Part shown: positions 29,901 through 38,500 of the stretch, in pieces
Layout: each line of letters starts with the position of its first letter
Position numbering within the stretch: the stretch's first letter is position 1
The notes under the pieces: model-generated
Seen by the model: only the letters and a program-made list of their open reading frames with translations
The model's database searches: none
What the model was told of the DNA's origin: nothing
Position numbers and translations under genes: made by a program
Origin: Ixodes scapularis
Lineage: Eukaryota; Arthropoda; Arachnida; Ixodida; Ixodidae
DNA: 64,000 bases
Assembly (NCBI RefSeq): GCF_016920785.2
Contig: NW_024609857.1
Span: 13,492,716-13,556,715 of the forward strand
Direction of reading: 5' to 3'

Positions 29901-30574
29901 GTCATGCCTGGGTGGTCATAATGTATAGGAATGTTAGACAGTTTGCAATAGATCAGATACTCACAAGCAGTTGTCTTCCCCCAGCCTAACAAAACATAAC
30001 CACTGTACCTCGGTTTCAGATTTTCGCACTAAAGCCATGACCTGGGGCCAAATTGTAAGGCTAGTGATGATCATCGTACAAGGGACTCTAGACCTGTCAA
30101 ACACAAAGTTGGAGCCGGAAGCTTGTGGAGCGCGCCTAGTGAACTTCGGCGTCGAAAGTGCTACATCGTCATAGCAGGCGTCCAATTGGAGCTTTACGTA
30201 AAGTTCGGCCCCAACCTTGTGTTTGAATCTAAGGCCCCAGCAGAATAATGTCTGCGGGTTTAGTTTCCACTAACGACACCTTGGAGATGTAACATAAGGC
30301 GCAACATTGAACCTCTTTGTTGCTGGTGTTTTGTTTTGAATGTTTCGTTTCAACCAGGCTAGAGTAACCTGTTCTGGTACATCCGACTGCCTGGCAAGGA
30401 ACGTCGCATTCACCCATACTTCTGTGCATCTTCTAAATTTTTGATATCCATCATGCTTTCTTGTAGAGAATATTCAAACCTTGACTAGTAAATAACACAG
30501 ATATGGCAAGGCTGCACAACTGGAATGTCAAGAAAGTGCAAGCAGAAAAGCTCAACGCACAAGCCTCATCGTGA
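11846..30574 (+). CDS. VBP1: Prefoldin subunit 3 (VBP1), six coding exons
   Basis: Exons 11846-11920, 12048-12172, 12420-12486, 14444-14542, 21169-21307 and 30501-30574 join in phase to a 192-aa protein (human about 197). All introns are GT-AG. Recognised segments in order: AGIPKAECL; DEFMSREENPTIE; KYKFMELNLMQKKQRLKSQI; PEIKTSLEIIKMLKAKR; METRFVLSDQVYSKAVIPPT; VCLWLGANVMLEY; DFLRDQITTTEVNMARLHNW. This is the alpha-type prefoldin plan: two long coiled-coil helices around beta hairpins. Prefoldin is a cytosolic hexamer that passes unfolded actin and tubulin to the CCT chaperonin, and subunit 3 is one of its two alpha subunits. No key segment is missing, so I expect a functional gene. Introns 4 and 5 (6.6 and 9.2 kb) are filled with mobile elements. 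Confidence 0.95.
12048..12172 (+). CDS. VBP1: VBP1 exon 2
   Basis: Acceptor TGCTAG before GACAACATG; encodes DNMDEF to LMQKKQ plus the first two bases of Arg; donor GTAAGC. Confidence 0.93.
12420..12486 (+). CDS. VBP1: VBP1 exon 3
   Basis: Acceptor TATTTTCAG; completes the Arg codon and encodes LKSQIPEIKTSLEIIKMLK and AKR; donor GTAAGT. This is the end of the first long helix. Confidence 0.93.
12487..14443 (+). other. VBP1 intron 3
   Basis: About 2 kb. I see no gene. Near 13908 a segment TTTAGAGGGGTACTGAAACG resembles the end of a TTTAAGGGGTACTGA-type miniature element, but I found no partner end. Other sequence is unremarkable. Confidence 0.5.
14444..14542 (+). CDS. VBP1: VBP1 exon 4
   Basis: Acceptor TTTCCCTAG; encodes ESSEDMETRFVLSDQVYSKA to VCLWLG, the central beta-hairpin region; donor GTAAGG. 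Confidence 0.95.
14767..14886. mobile_element. MITE in VBP1 intron 4
   Basis: Arms 14775-14805 (TGGTAACGTCAGAACGCCGA and on) and 14848-14878 are reverse complements with two mismatches; about 40 bases of loop. No coding capacity. Confidence 0.75.
15011..15324. mobile_element. Nonautonomous element with ACCGTATTTACTCGAG ends
   Basis: The left end ACCGTATTTACTCGAGTAAT matches the reverse complement of the right end (GGCTCTTACTCGAGTAAGTA, then CAAT) at most positions over 24 bases. Ends of this type recur in many animal genomes. The interior (about 265 bp) has no transposase. A target duplication is not clear. Confidence 0.6.
15562..16656 (+). pseudogene. LINE reverse transcriptase, partial, two stops
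   Basis: Two in-frame blocks, 15562-16104 and 16156-16656. The first 8 codons are mariner sequence, not LINE. The second block has WDP..SKLTNALEFVQN and ends DWNHLPASI...LYCSD, the standard thumb and carboxyl region. Amino-terminal endonuclease and ORF1 are absent. Confidence 0.85.
15586..16745 (+). mobile_element. 5'-truncated LINE inserted in the mariner
   Basis: Reverse transcriptase from just before the FSKAF..VSH..LLLKL motif to the carboxyl end and an (AAAT)n tail at about 16723-16745. The motif GVPQGSVLGPLLFLIYINDL at about 15775-15834 is intact. The catalytic box reads FADN where F/YADD is usual. Stops at about 16102 and 16153 break the frame. Tail and motif order fit a CR1/Jockey-like non-LTR element. 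The point of truncation is approximate because no target duplication was identified. Confidence 0.85.
16745..17735 (-). pseudogene. Mariner transposase pseudogene
   Basis: On the minus strand, the amino part reads IKFCVKLGKNGAETPEML followed by RKAYGDDAMKQSQTFLWHK, the usual mariner DNA-binding start. It continues through frame breaks to VTEDETWIL (first catalytic Asp region), LHHENTSSHT (where HDNA is usual, so the second Asp is changed to Glu) and YSPMLHAPSDFFFVPK (third catalytic region). Several shifts, an in-frame stop and the altered catalytic motif show that it is dead. The family is D,D34D by motif order; the subfamily is not determined. Confidence 0.85.
17935..20376 (+). other. VBP1 intron 4, middle part
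   Basis: Intron sequence with a hAT-type miniature element at 18849-18994 and a poly(A) run near 19772-19785. Open frames on both strands around 19200-19640 show no family features. Confidence 0.5.
18849..18994. mobile_element. hAT-type MITE with 8-bp target duplication
   Basis: Ends CCGGCATGTAGCCAGG and CCTGGCTACGTGCCTG are inverted. AATCTTAC is present directly before (18841-18848) and after (18995-19002). An 8-bp duplication with CAGG..CGTAGCC ends is the hallmark of this hAT group. The interior is G-rich and non-coding. Confidence 0.85.
20381..20693. mobile_element. Candidate TTAA-target MITE
   Basis: TTAA followed by CCCTTTAACC at the left; GGTTAAGGGG followed by TCAA (one change from TTAA) at the right. 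This resembles piggyBac-type ends. The inverted match is short (about 10 bp), so the call is moderate. It contains a T run at 20550-20567. Confidence 0.5.
21169..21307 (+). CDS. VBP1: VBP1 exon 5
   Basis: Acceptor ATCCGACAG; encodes ANVMLEYSLEGAEELL to DFLRDQITTTEV plus one base. Donor GTATCC is weak, but only this donor joins in phase to exon 6. Confidence 0.92.
22143..22230. repeat. Short tandem repeat TGATTTTATTTCTCTT
   Basis: Three copies of TGATTTTATTTCTCTT separated by variable pyrimidine-rich spacers, within the fold-back element core. Confidence 0.7.
22718..22795. repeat. Two adjacent perfect hairpins
   Basis: CTGCCATGAAAGCACGAAGA meets its exact complement at a short centre (about 22718-22758), followed directly by AGTGCTTTCTGGCG - AAGAC - CGCCAGAAAGCACT (about 22757-22790). 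The hairpins share the AAAGCAC text. They sit at the downstream end of the exon-like frame on the minus strand. Confidence 0.8.
22747..22921 (-). pseudogene. Exon-like frame of unknown origin in fold-back element
   Basis: On the minus strand a good acceptor (TTTTTTCTTCTTATGTAG) precedes a frame beginning SDSAPDIRKQIKPYHVLN and going on through ILGALFVPTDPCLAF to a stop at about 22747. The composition looks like real protein. AATAAA on the minus strand near 22345 could be its poly(A) signal. I do not recognise the family; a captured host exon or a transposase terminus are both possible. Confidence 0.4.
23632..24999. mobile_element. Pogo-like MITE interrupted by a hAT element
   Basis: Ends CAGTAAAACCTCGTTATAAC and GTTATAACGGGGTTTTACTG are inverted and flanked by TA (23630-23631, 25000-25001). 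The ends resemble Tigger/pogo-type elements. Without the nested hAT element and its duplicated target the original insertion is only about 160 bp. Confidence 0.85.
23689..24885. mobile_element. Nonautonomous hAT element, family 1 copy 1, 1197 bp
   Basis: Starts CAGTGTGTCGAACCG and ends CGGTTCGACACCCTG. The 8-base target GTTATAAC occurs directly before (23681-23688) and after (24886-24893). Both subterminal regions consist of many copies of GGTTC(A/C)GG-like words (GGTTCCGGTTC), which are likely transposase binding sites. The interior has a poly(T) run (24479-24499) and no transposase. A second copy lies at 50440-51574. Confidence 0.92.
25738..26505. mobile_element. TTAA-target element, 768 bp
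   Basis: Flanked by TTAA on both sides (25734-25737, 26506-26509). Ends AGGTGCTGTGCAACAATTT and the complement of GTTGCACAGCTCCT match at most positions. The AGG...CCT ends with TTAA targets are shared with 44807-45473. No transposase is recognised; piggyBac or Kolobok type machinery would fit the target. Confidence 0.75.
26901..27848. mobile_element. Mariner-like nonautonomous element with about 270-bp inverted arms
   Basis: Left end CAGGCTGTCCCAAGTGGCC; right end, read inward, TAGGGTGTCCCAAATCACC. TA follows the right end, and the left TA is changed. The arms (26901-27180 and 27590-27848) remain alignable as reverse complements, including AAGGTGTATTCCACAGGTTG and TATTGATAGATGGC. The A/T-rich centre has no transposase. 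Confidence 0.85.
27867..27906. mobile_element. Possible piggyBac-like terminus
   Basis: TTTGTTGCCTGTAGGCAACA leads into CAAAGGGTTAA, i.e. TTAACCCTTTG read inward. A similar GTTGCCTGTGGGCAAC palindrome occurs at about 26610-26626, on the other side of the mariner-like element. A complete partner terminus was not found. Confidence 0.35.
28565..28600. repeat. C-rich homopolymer with GGGGGCGACCCC flank
   Basis: A run of about 20 C follows GGGGGCGAC. It is another of the many G/C homopolymers in this window and probably marks a decayed element end. Confidence 0.4.
29009..29209. mobile_element. hAT MITE, 201 bp, exact target duplication
   Basis: Ends CAGTGTTGCCGAATCGTGGG and the complement of CCATGATTTGGCAACACTG are inverted. 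ACTCAACT stands directly before (29001-29008) and after (29210-29217). No coding capacity. Lies in VBP1 intron 5. Confidence 0.9.
30501..30574 (+). CDS. VBP1: VBP1 exon 6, terminal coding exon
   Basis: Acceptor AATAACACAG; completes Asn and encodes MARLHNWNVKKVQAEKLNAQ to the stop at 30572-30574. The motif NMAR..NW.VK matches the end of human VBP1, which confirms the long fifth intron. Confidence 0.93.
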
Positions 30575-30796
30575 AACGCAACATCCAGTTCCACTTAAAT
30601 CTTGCGAAGTATAAACTGGGTCGGTCGTTTCGTTTGCATCAGCAGCAACTATGCTGCTTAGTGTCATTTTGAAATGGGGGTTTACCTTTCCCTGCATGCA
30701 TAACTGAAGATTTTTTAATAATCTTTGAATAATACAAACTCAACTAAATTATTATTTGCAGCAAACACCCTCTGTTTGGCTCGACTTGCGTACAGG

Positions 30797-30802
30797 AATA
30801 AA
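30797..30802 (+). promoter_or_regulatory. Poly(A) signal of VBP1
   Basis: AATAAA 222 bases after the VBP1 stop codon, in GGAATAAAAGC, with a TGTGTTGTG-rich stretch about 25 bases on. A second AATAAA at 30932-30937 may serve as an alternative. Confidence 0.65.
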
Positions 30803-31489
30803 AGCATTGACTGCCGAGCAACTTGTGTGTTGTGATGCAAGGGCAGCCTTCTAGTCAGAATATCTCACACCATGAGCTTATTTCACATGGTGTGCTAATT
30901 TCACACGGTGCAAGTTTTCTTTTTATTCATAAATAAAATGCCAAACACTAAAATTTACAGCAACCAGTGGAACTTCAATTTTGCCGTGTCTAGTTAGATG
31001 AACTGTTTATGCAGTGCCACTCGATTTGTGAAAGCTGACATACACTGAAGCACATGAGAAGCTGCGTGTCTTGTTGTCCTTGTTTGTAGCGACTCGGATT
31101 AGGTTGCTGGCTTTGACTCGCTGTCGACGATGATAAAAGGAAGGTAGGTATTATGGTTTGTGCTGTTACGACATTCCGAACTTTGTAGCTAGAATTGGTG
31201 TGCCATTTCCTTGGAATCGTGCTACAGACTCGGCACTGATCATCATCATGCCACGAGTGCAGTACCTATTTATAGATGGATATCAGCCAATTCGCTCATG
31301 ATATGAAGTGACCTGAAATCTCGTATCTAAACAACGCATAGTTGCAAGGGAAATTACCTTTGTGTCCTACGCTCTAATAATTGCTCAGCTGTAGTTTATG
31401 AGCAAGGGCAGCATATCTGACAAGTTCTAACGTTGTATTTTGCATGCCATAATGCTAGCCTATAGCAGGCATTTACCCTACCATTGTAA

Positions 31490-32500
31490 CATTTATTTAT
31501 TTATTGATACTACATCTTTAATTGGAGATTTTGTAGGGGTGGGCAGCGAACAATCATCATTGACAATACACTGAGAGAAAGATCAACAGGGTCAGCACTA
31601 TGCATATTACAACATTCAAAATGTCAACACGTTCAAATCTACATAAAAAAGGAAACTTAACATCACAATGGATATCAGGTTTACACAGCAGGGTCTGCCG
31701 AGCACGGAGCAGAAAAATTCAAGAAAAATGATGATAAAGCTTCCGTACAAATAAGGCATATTCAGCTTCTGTAACAACATCATTCGGCAGAGAATTCGAG
31801 TCGTGTATTGTCTTTAGAAAAAAAAAAAAAAAAACATTTAATTGTGTTACAGGTATGTTCAACAGGGGCCATAATGTTCTGCGTTCTAGAGGGGTAGCGT
31901 GGAGAAGGGCGGCGGCAAATTCTTGTCTAGATTGAAGTGGTCATGAAATAAACTAAACAAAAATTTTAGAGGAGTCAAAGAAAGAATAAAAACACTTGGG
32001 GACAAGGACGGACAGCACAGTTCTTTCATTTCAGCCTGTTAATTTGCTGACGATTTTCCAGCGATCGCATAGAGATCTGTTACGGAATCAGTATGAGAGT
32101 ACTTATTGTAAATAAAGCGTAAACTTTTTCAATTAAATTAATGTTAGATGCTGCAAATGGGTCCCATATTATATCAGCATACTCAAGAGCTGATCTAACA
32201 ATTGTTTTATGAGCAATTTAATGGTGGATGATGCAGAATTCAGGTTCCTTTTTAAGTATCAAAGTTTATTTAATGCAAAGCGTGCGAGTTGCATAATGTG
32301 GGAGTTCCATCGTAGATTGATTGTGATAATGACTCCAAGCTATCTACATGAGGTAACTAGTGAAAGTGGGTGATCGCACACATTGTAGTTAAAAGGGGAA
32401 GTCGTTTGTTTTCTGCGTTATAAGCATATGTACACATTTATTGAAGTTTAAGGACATTTGCCACTCCTCGCACCACTTATTCACTTTATTTAAACCAGCA
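31490..32500 (-). pseudogene. Decayed LINE reverse transcriptase, minus strand
   Basis: On the minus strand the frame reads NKVNKWCEEWQMSLNFNKC from about 32490, then RYLGV and WNSHI, then YLKRNL, which is the end of the palm and the thumb of a CR1/Jockey-like reverse transcriptase. Many stops and shifts follow to a tail AATAAATAAAT at about 31497. It is too decayed to assign to a family. Confidence 0.75.
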
Positions 32501-33020
32501 CCACGATTCTGTAAAAAGGCTGGTAGCCCACACCAAGGGGCTTGTGACACTACTCGCAATGAAGTTGATGAGGCAAGTATGGTACAGATACAGTGACAAC
32601 GGCTTTCAGGGTTCTTGTCATTTGGAGACATAAGTCCTTGCTTGCCTGGTGGTGGTGAACAGTGCAGGATCAAATAAAAGAGGCAGAATAGCCTCAGATT
32701 GCAGGTTGGTATGCATTCGAAGGCAATTCTTGCCTAGGTCTCCATCATGGAGGCTACCAGAAACCATTAGGACTGATGCAAAAATAAAGGCAGCCTAGCC
32801 CAGGCAGATGGCAGCTTCCCTCAAGTTGCTCGAATCACAATACCGCAGCATCTTCACTTAAATTGCTGATATAGATGACCTTTAAGCATGTGTATGAGCA
32901 CTGCCAAAAATATACCACATTACCTACCCCTGGCACCCCATGGTAATCAAGTTTGCCTTTACGTAGACAGATTGCTTCTAGCATCGCGGCTGTGCTTGGT
33001 AACACCTGAAGGTATGTCAT

Positions 33021-33171
33021 AGGCCTCATTCACACCGGCGGTTGAACTACAGTTGCGGGGTGGTTGCAAATGCGGCTGCTTGAAGATTCAATACAAATTC
33101 ACGCATATTTGATGATGAGAATGAGTGGATCCACTTTGCGGTTGAGATTCAAATGTCGGTGTGAATGTAGC
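33021..33171. mobile_element. Candidate MITE, about 150 bp
   Basis: AGGCCTCATTCACACCGGCG on the left and TCGGTGTGAATGTAGC on the right are imperfect inverted repeats, with a further inner match around GGTTGAACTA / AGATTCAA. No target duplication was recognised. Confidence 0.5.
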
Positions 33172-33479
33172 ACAAGTCAACTTCGTGTATAGGCCGAAAT
33201 GAAAGCAACAGGAGAATATTTAGAACTGTTTGAACTGTCAACACGGACGTGAATGACTGAAAAGAAATTATTAACCACAGGACCATGTAGTATGCCAATG
33301 CCTTTGACCAGCTCTTATAAAACCTCATTCATGCCTTGTAGTTTGGCACTTTTCTGCAGCATTAGTATGATATGACAAACTTAAAACTGGTCTTTGAAAC
33401 CATATGCTGAAATCAGTTGAGACAGATGGACAGTTGATGTCCTCCTCTATCATGCTGCTGTTTTTTTGTTTTTTTTTCT

Positions 33480-33780
33480 GCGCTCATCAAGTACTGAAGG
33501 CTGGGGACCTAGCCTTGCCTGGAGGAGGCACAAGGAACGGTTCCAATGTTGCCGACAGGGTGAGAACTTCAGGGGGGTCCTCCAGTTGTGCAGCCTTCAG
33601 CTCAAGCTCCCTACCGTTGTTAACAGCATCCCGTGAGCTTCGTGCATGCATGCACGGCCGATGCATAGCAGAGGGCAATGAGCGCGTGCTGGAAGCCGGG
33701 CATCGGAAAAAGACATCCACCGTACGCATCCTGTTCGTCACTATAGTAAGATACCGGGGTAACTCCAGTAGCACACATCA
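33480..33780. other. Stretch open on both strands, possible exon
   Basis: Both strands stay open for about 290 bases with less A/T than the surroundings. On plus, a T-rich tract ending GTACTGAAG precedes GCTGGGGACCTAGCC, with a donor-like CAGGGTGAGA at about 33556-33565. On minus, a frame includes ELELKAAQLEDPPEVLTL. I cannot decide between strands and recognise no family. Confidence 0.3.
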
Positions 33781-34746
33781 GCTTTGACAGTTGACGAAGA
33801 TGACAGCGGTGATCACTTGTTTGTTCCATAGAAGCATTGCAGAGTCACCAAGGGTGAGCAAACCCTGCAATGTGACCATCTGGAATGCCGCAAACTGCCT
33901 GCATGCTGCTGGAGTTTCATGCTAGACTGCAAGGCTGTCAAAATGAATGACATCATAAACAACGGAAGTTCCCACTTGTCACTAAGGTTATAATTAGGGT
34001 TCCGTATTTTCGGATAAATTCAAAAAACTCTGAAAAACACCCGCTGGTAAAATGTTCATCAATTCGGATTTATCCGATAAACACAGAATTTCAATGTGCC
34101 AATCTCCCTCTCCCCCCCCACACATACACATAAATGCACAAAAGAATTTTTACAATTAATGGTTTGATCCGTGCGCAGAGTCAGTGGTCATGGGAAAATG
34201 CCACCACACTTTTGTTTCAAATTTTGGTCGGGACAACAGGTCATAGTACTTTTGGGTCATGACAAAAGTCACTGTTTACGTTTCCAGTTTGGGTCATCCT
34301 ATTTGTGCTTTAGAGGAAGGAGAGGTTGTGTTTTTGTAACAGTGGAAGCTATGAAACCATAGAGGTTGCATTAAGTGGGGAAGAGGGACCAGTTGAAGCA
34401 TCTCTATTACATCCTTTACCACCCTAGTTATAATCCATTTTCCCCGAGAGGTGACCGCATGTTGTGCAGTCGGTCTGGAAGCTTAGGATAACGGCTTGTG
34501 ATTTTGCTTTATCAGAGCTGCTTTAGTGGCTCCGTTATAGTTCCGGCATACTGCCGGCACAAGAAATAAAGCCAGTTATCCAGTCCACTTGGTAAAAAAA
34601 ATATGGCATCCCCGAACAGTGTCCACAAATTGTGTCCGTAAAAAGTTGTCCATGAAGCATGTCCCTACGAAACGAAATGCAGTTCCAGGGAAGGTGGTTA
34701 TTACAGTACTTCGCATATAAAAATTCCACGGGAGCACCACAATTAC

Positions 34747-34752
34747 TTTATT
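34747..34752 (-). promoter_or_regulatory. Poly(A) signal of MYCBP
   Basis: AATAAA on the minus strand (TTTATT on plus), about 790 bases after the MYCBP stop codon, with no better candidate between. Confidence 0.6.
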
Positions 34753-35542
34753 GTGAGCATAAAACAATCCACATACAGAAAAAATACTACTTTTGTTCTC
34801 GGTACACTTAAAAACAAGAAACTTTCATTGCACACAAACATAAGATATGTTGAAATGGCACCCTTCAGAAAAGGGGTTGCATCATACAAACCCGGACTAG
34901 TTCACACAAGAGTTATACGAAAACAAACAAGGGGATGAGATCTCAAACTTGTAGCAATTAACCACTTGGAATGCCAATGTCACTTAAGTAATGTTTCTTT
35001 TAACTATATGTGTCGCAAGCAAACAATGTTTTGGTATGTCTGTTAATAACTTCGATTCCCACGACCCAATTTAAAGTCTCCCCCCCCCCCCCCCCCCCAT
35101 CCACTCCCACATATAACCCCAAACAGTTTAAAATACAAGCAGCCAAAGGGCACCGAGTTTGCCATTCAAAAACTTTATCACTACAGATTTCCAGAGTCCA
35201 CACACTGAGAATGTAGTAGACACGCTCCTTTGTAAACGGCATGGGCATCTATAGTGATTTGGTGAACCTCAAAAGCGGAACACACTCCGAGTCGCACGTA
35301 ACCTCGCTAGGCTTGCTTGTGTTTCAAGCTGTTGCGCAGTCAACGGAAATCGAGGGCTCCAGGAAATTTTTTTTTAAAGCCAGGAGCAGGTCTGGGAATG
35401 TTGGTTCTGAGCACACATATTCGGTAGAAACGAGCCCGAAACGAATAATTATTTTTAACAAGGTCAGAAGTAGTTTTCATTTTAAAAGAAGCAAAGGCAT
35501 GATCGTTGGACGGAAAAACTTCACTCTAGCCATGGGTGGTCT
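34753..35542 (-). other. MYCBP 3' untranslated region
   Basis: About 790 bases between stop codon and poly(A) signal, with a C run on plus at 35081-35098. The plus strand is open for 224 codons across this region and the last exon, which I regard as chance. Confidence 0.6.
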
Positions 35543-35587
35543 TTACTGTTCCGGCTCCACAGCTTCTTCCACTTCTCCTTTGGCAAG
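35543..35587 (-). CDS. MYCBP: MYCBP terminal coding exon
   Basis: Acceptor TTTCTCTCCTCGCAG; phase 0 as required; LAKGEVEEAVEPEQ and a TAA stop at 35545-35543. The acidic, glutamate-rich end matches the human LAQYEPPQEE type tail in length and character. Confidence 0.8.
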   Translation of the reverse strand, partial: LAKGEVEEAVEPEQ

Positions 35588-38500
35588 CTGCGAGGAGAGA
35601 AATGCATACTTTAAACATAGAGTGCCTCTGTCATACAGAGTATCGGTATCCCCCCCTCCAAGCTCAAACCCAGCTCGTCAATTATGCTTTTCAGTGTTTT
35701 GTGTGGTCAGTTGTCTTAACATACTTGTTGGCAGGGGAACACAGATCAAGATGTGTGTTGAGTCAGCCTCATGCAGAGTGAGCACCAATAATGGAGTAAC
35801 AGAAGAATTAAGCCTGCTCGATTTTCATTTTCCTACATTTAAACAAACTCTAAGCATGTTATTCTTTATGTATTTCAGCTTGATATTACATCAGCATTTT
35901 TCTAATCACATTTAAAACCGCACCGTTGGAGAAACCGTGAGCCACAGGTGACTTGACTGCCATGACAGCTAAAATGCCTTCACAAGTGACTATTTTTTGC
36001 TGCAATGAAAAAAAAATGTAAACTACAAAAAAAATGCAAACTCGAACACTGCTTTGCGTTAAAACGGCATAGGAATTTATGCATGCACTGTATGTCCGGC
36101 AAGAGTGAAATTTTGGTGGCTTTTGTCAAAAAGCAATTGGGTTATCAGCAACCCCAAAATTTCCTAAACGAGGGACCATCCAGTGTCCAAACCCTGTGCT
36201 GTATAGGTTGAGGCAGAACCTCTGCACCTCAGAGATGGTCACAGATTAGAGAGGTAAAAAGAAAGCAGAACCAGTTTCCCTTAATTTTACTAGACAAAGA
36301 CAAATTTCACCAAGATGCTTACATTTCATAATTCTTGCTTGCATATCATGTTTCGAAAGTTCAAACGTCTAGATATTTAAATCTAGAGACAAAGTAGATC
36401 TTGGTAAATTTATACTATCTGTTGCTTTTGTTCTCAATCTCCAGGGTTAAAAACATCCATCTAAACCAGCCCGCCTGTATCCCTTCTTAACATTCAAATC
36501 TAGTGCTGCCTGTGACCCCTAAAGTGTTGAGGTCAATGGTGGTTACGCCAGCAATGTGTCCCTGTTCGCCCGTTGCTTTCGTAAGCCGTGTTGCCAGCTT
36601 CGGCATCAGTCGGCCATGCTTTGCCACACCTGGGTCAGCGTAACAACTGCTTGTGCCGTGAATTTGTCCTTTGTGAAAGTGTGGTCCTTTTGCCCTCTGA
36701 GTAACTATGCAAACAATGTTACTGAGTTCTGTGATGAACCCTAATGAAAAAAGACCTTAAGGCAGAGGTGCCGGTTAGCAGAACGCTCATAACTGTTGCT
36801 CTTAGTGCAGTCATAATTCTCATTGTCATACAAGCAGGATAGCGGCACATGGTTCGGTACTAATCTTTTTATTGACTTAAGAAAGAACACTAGGTTTCTT
36901 ATTGGTCGGGCCCCTACTACTGAAATACAGGGACATTATCAAATACTGTACTGGACTATGCCTAAAGGTTCCACAAGGAGCAATTTCCCTTTAATTCAAA
37001 TGAAGCCAGCGGCTTTCAGTGTGTTGCATGGTCCCCTTGTTTGAAGTTTTGCACAGTAAACTTGGAGAACTTTGCAAACTAAAGATAAGGGCAATAAGAG
37101 AATGTTTAAGAAACCGGGTGTAAAAATTCTAAACACATAGGACTCAAATGCAGTCCATTCCATTAGCCCAGAAAAACGTAGACACAGGCATTTTAATCAA
37201 TGGGCCACAATATGTACTCGTAGGCTTAACTGCAGAGATTTCAGTCATCTACTTTTTTTTAGATGTTTTATACGAATGGAGGGCATAGAGTTGCTGCTGA
37301 AGCCACAACTGATACCGCTTCCGAACTTCTGCTCTAGCAGCAAAGGACAAGACCAATGTCAAGGAGTTCAAACATAAGGCCTCAGAACTGAAATCGGAAG
37401 AGGAATGTTCCAAGGAATGTTCCAAAAACATTCCATAACTCCAGTAAGGGAAAAAAAACACCCCAATGATTGCATATAAAGAACATCTTGTACATGAAAT
37501 ACTATGCAGCAGCAAAAAAGAGGAGAAACTTTCTGACAAACTGAAATATAACACATACCTTTTCATTTAAAAGCTGCAAGAAATAAACAAAAAAAGACAT
37601 AAGAATGTGACTGTATTTTCTAAAAGAATGTGAAGCTTGTCCCAACAGAAGAAATACTTATTGTCCGATATGTATGATGATTCTTGACGTGCCGAGCCAA
37701 ACTTTCCCTTTCACGGCACTGATTGCCGAGATTGTAAAAACCAATTGCTCGCCGGGTTGCTTTGACAGTCATTCACATTTGGTGTTTCATGCAATGCAAT
37801 TTTGAGAGCTAAACGCCATTCAAAGCAGATTTGCATGAAGCTTTGTTTGTGCAAAATATCTTTTACCATCAAATCCAAAAAAAAAAAAAAAAAACAGGAC
37901 AGCTGCTCGAGTGCTTTAGTAAACCGCAGCTCGGATCACGTGGAGCAAAAGCTTGTGCCTAACCGTTCCAATCTGGATGAGCACCTTGCTGGCATGCGGT
38001 TGCATCACCGTAACTGCGTGGCGCACGTGAAAAGCCCCAGTGGAACAGCCATATTCCACCTGCTAAATTGCTGAGCTACAGCGTGAACTGGTGTCGCCAA
38101 GAATCGCCGCTGTACTCCGTTTCACCTTATGTCTGGCTGCAGCGGATGCCACGAGTCATTGGAGTCAATCCAAGGTCGTGCAAGCTTTCTAGGGGGTGCC
38201 GTTACAGGCGGAAAGCATAATCGCATGCTACGTTCGCAGAGCTGGACCGGCTGGGATGACTCGTAGCATCCGCTGCTGTCAGATGTAAGGTGAAACGGAG
38301 TGTAGAGTGTTACACTCAGGGTATCGGTACTCTTTTCCCCCCCGCCGTCCAACGCCGTCATAATAATCGCTCGCTCATTTAAGTACACATAACATTTGTT
38401 TACGTACCGTCAGCTCACATGCACCACCATTTTAGTGCTCGGAACCGCAGTTATTGTTCTGATATTAGACTCCTTGATCGGTACGTGTGATATTAGGAGA

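Larger units (their letters stand above)
21308..30500 (+). other. VBP1 intron 5
   Basis: A 9.2-kb intron. It holds the fold-back element at about 21640-23575, a pogo-like element with a nested hAT (23632-24999), a TTAA-target element (25738-26505), a long-ended mariner-like element (26901-27848) and a hAT MITE (29009-29209). About 25.0-25.7, 27.9-29.0 and 29.2-30.5 kb hold nothing I recognise apart from a C run with a GGCGACCCC flank at 28565-28588. Confidence 0.7.
30938..34746. other. Region between VBP1 and the MYCBP 3' end
   Basis: Holds a LINE remnant (31490-32500), a small MITE (33021-33171) and an exon-like stretch near 33480-33780. A plus-strand AATAAA occurs at about 34564. The remaining A/T-rich sequence shows nothing I recognise. 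Confidence 0.5.

Noticed and set aside
35241..35915. Plus-strand open frame of 224 codons
   Set aside because: It lies antisense to the MYCBP last exon, its acceptor and the 3' untranslated region; the translation has no domain-like pattern and includes Lys/Phe homopolymer artefacts.
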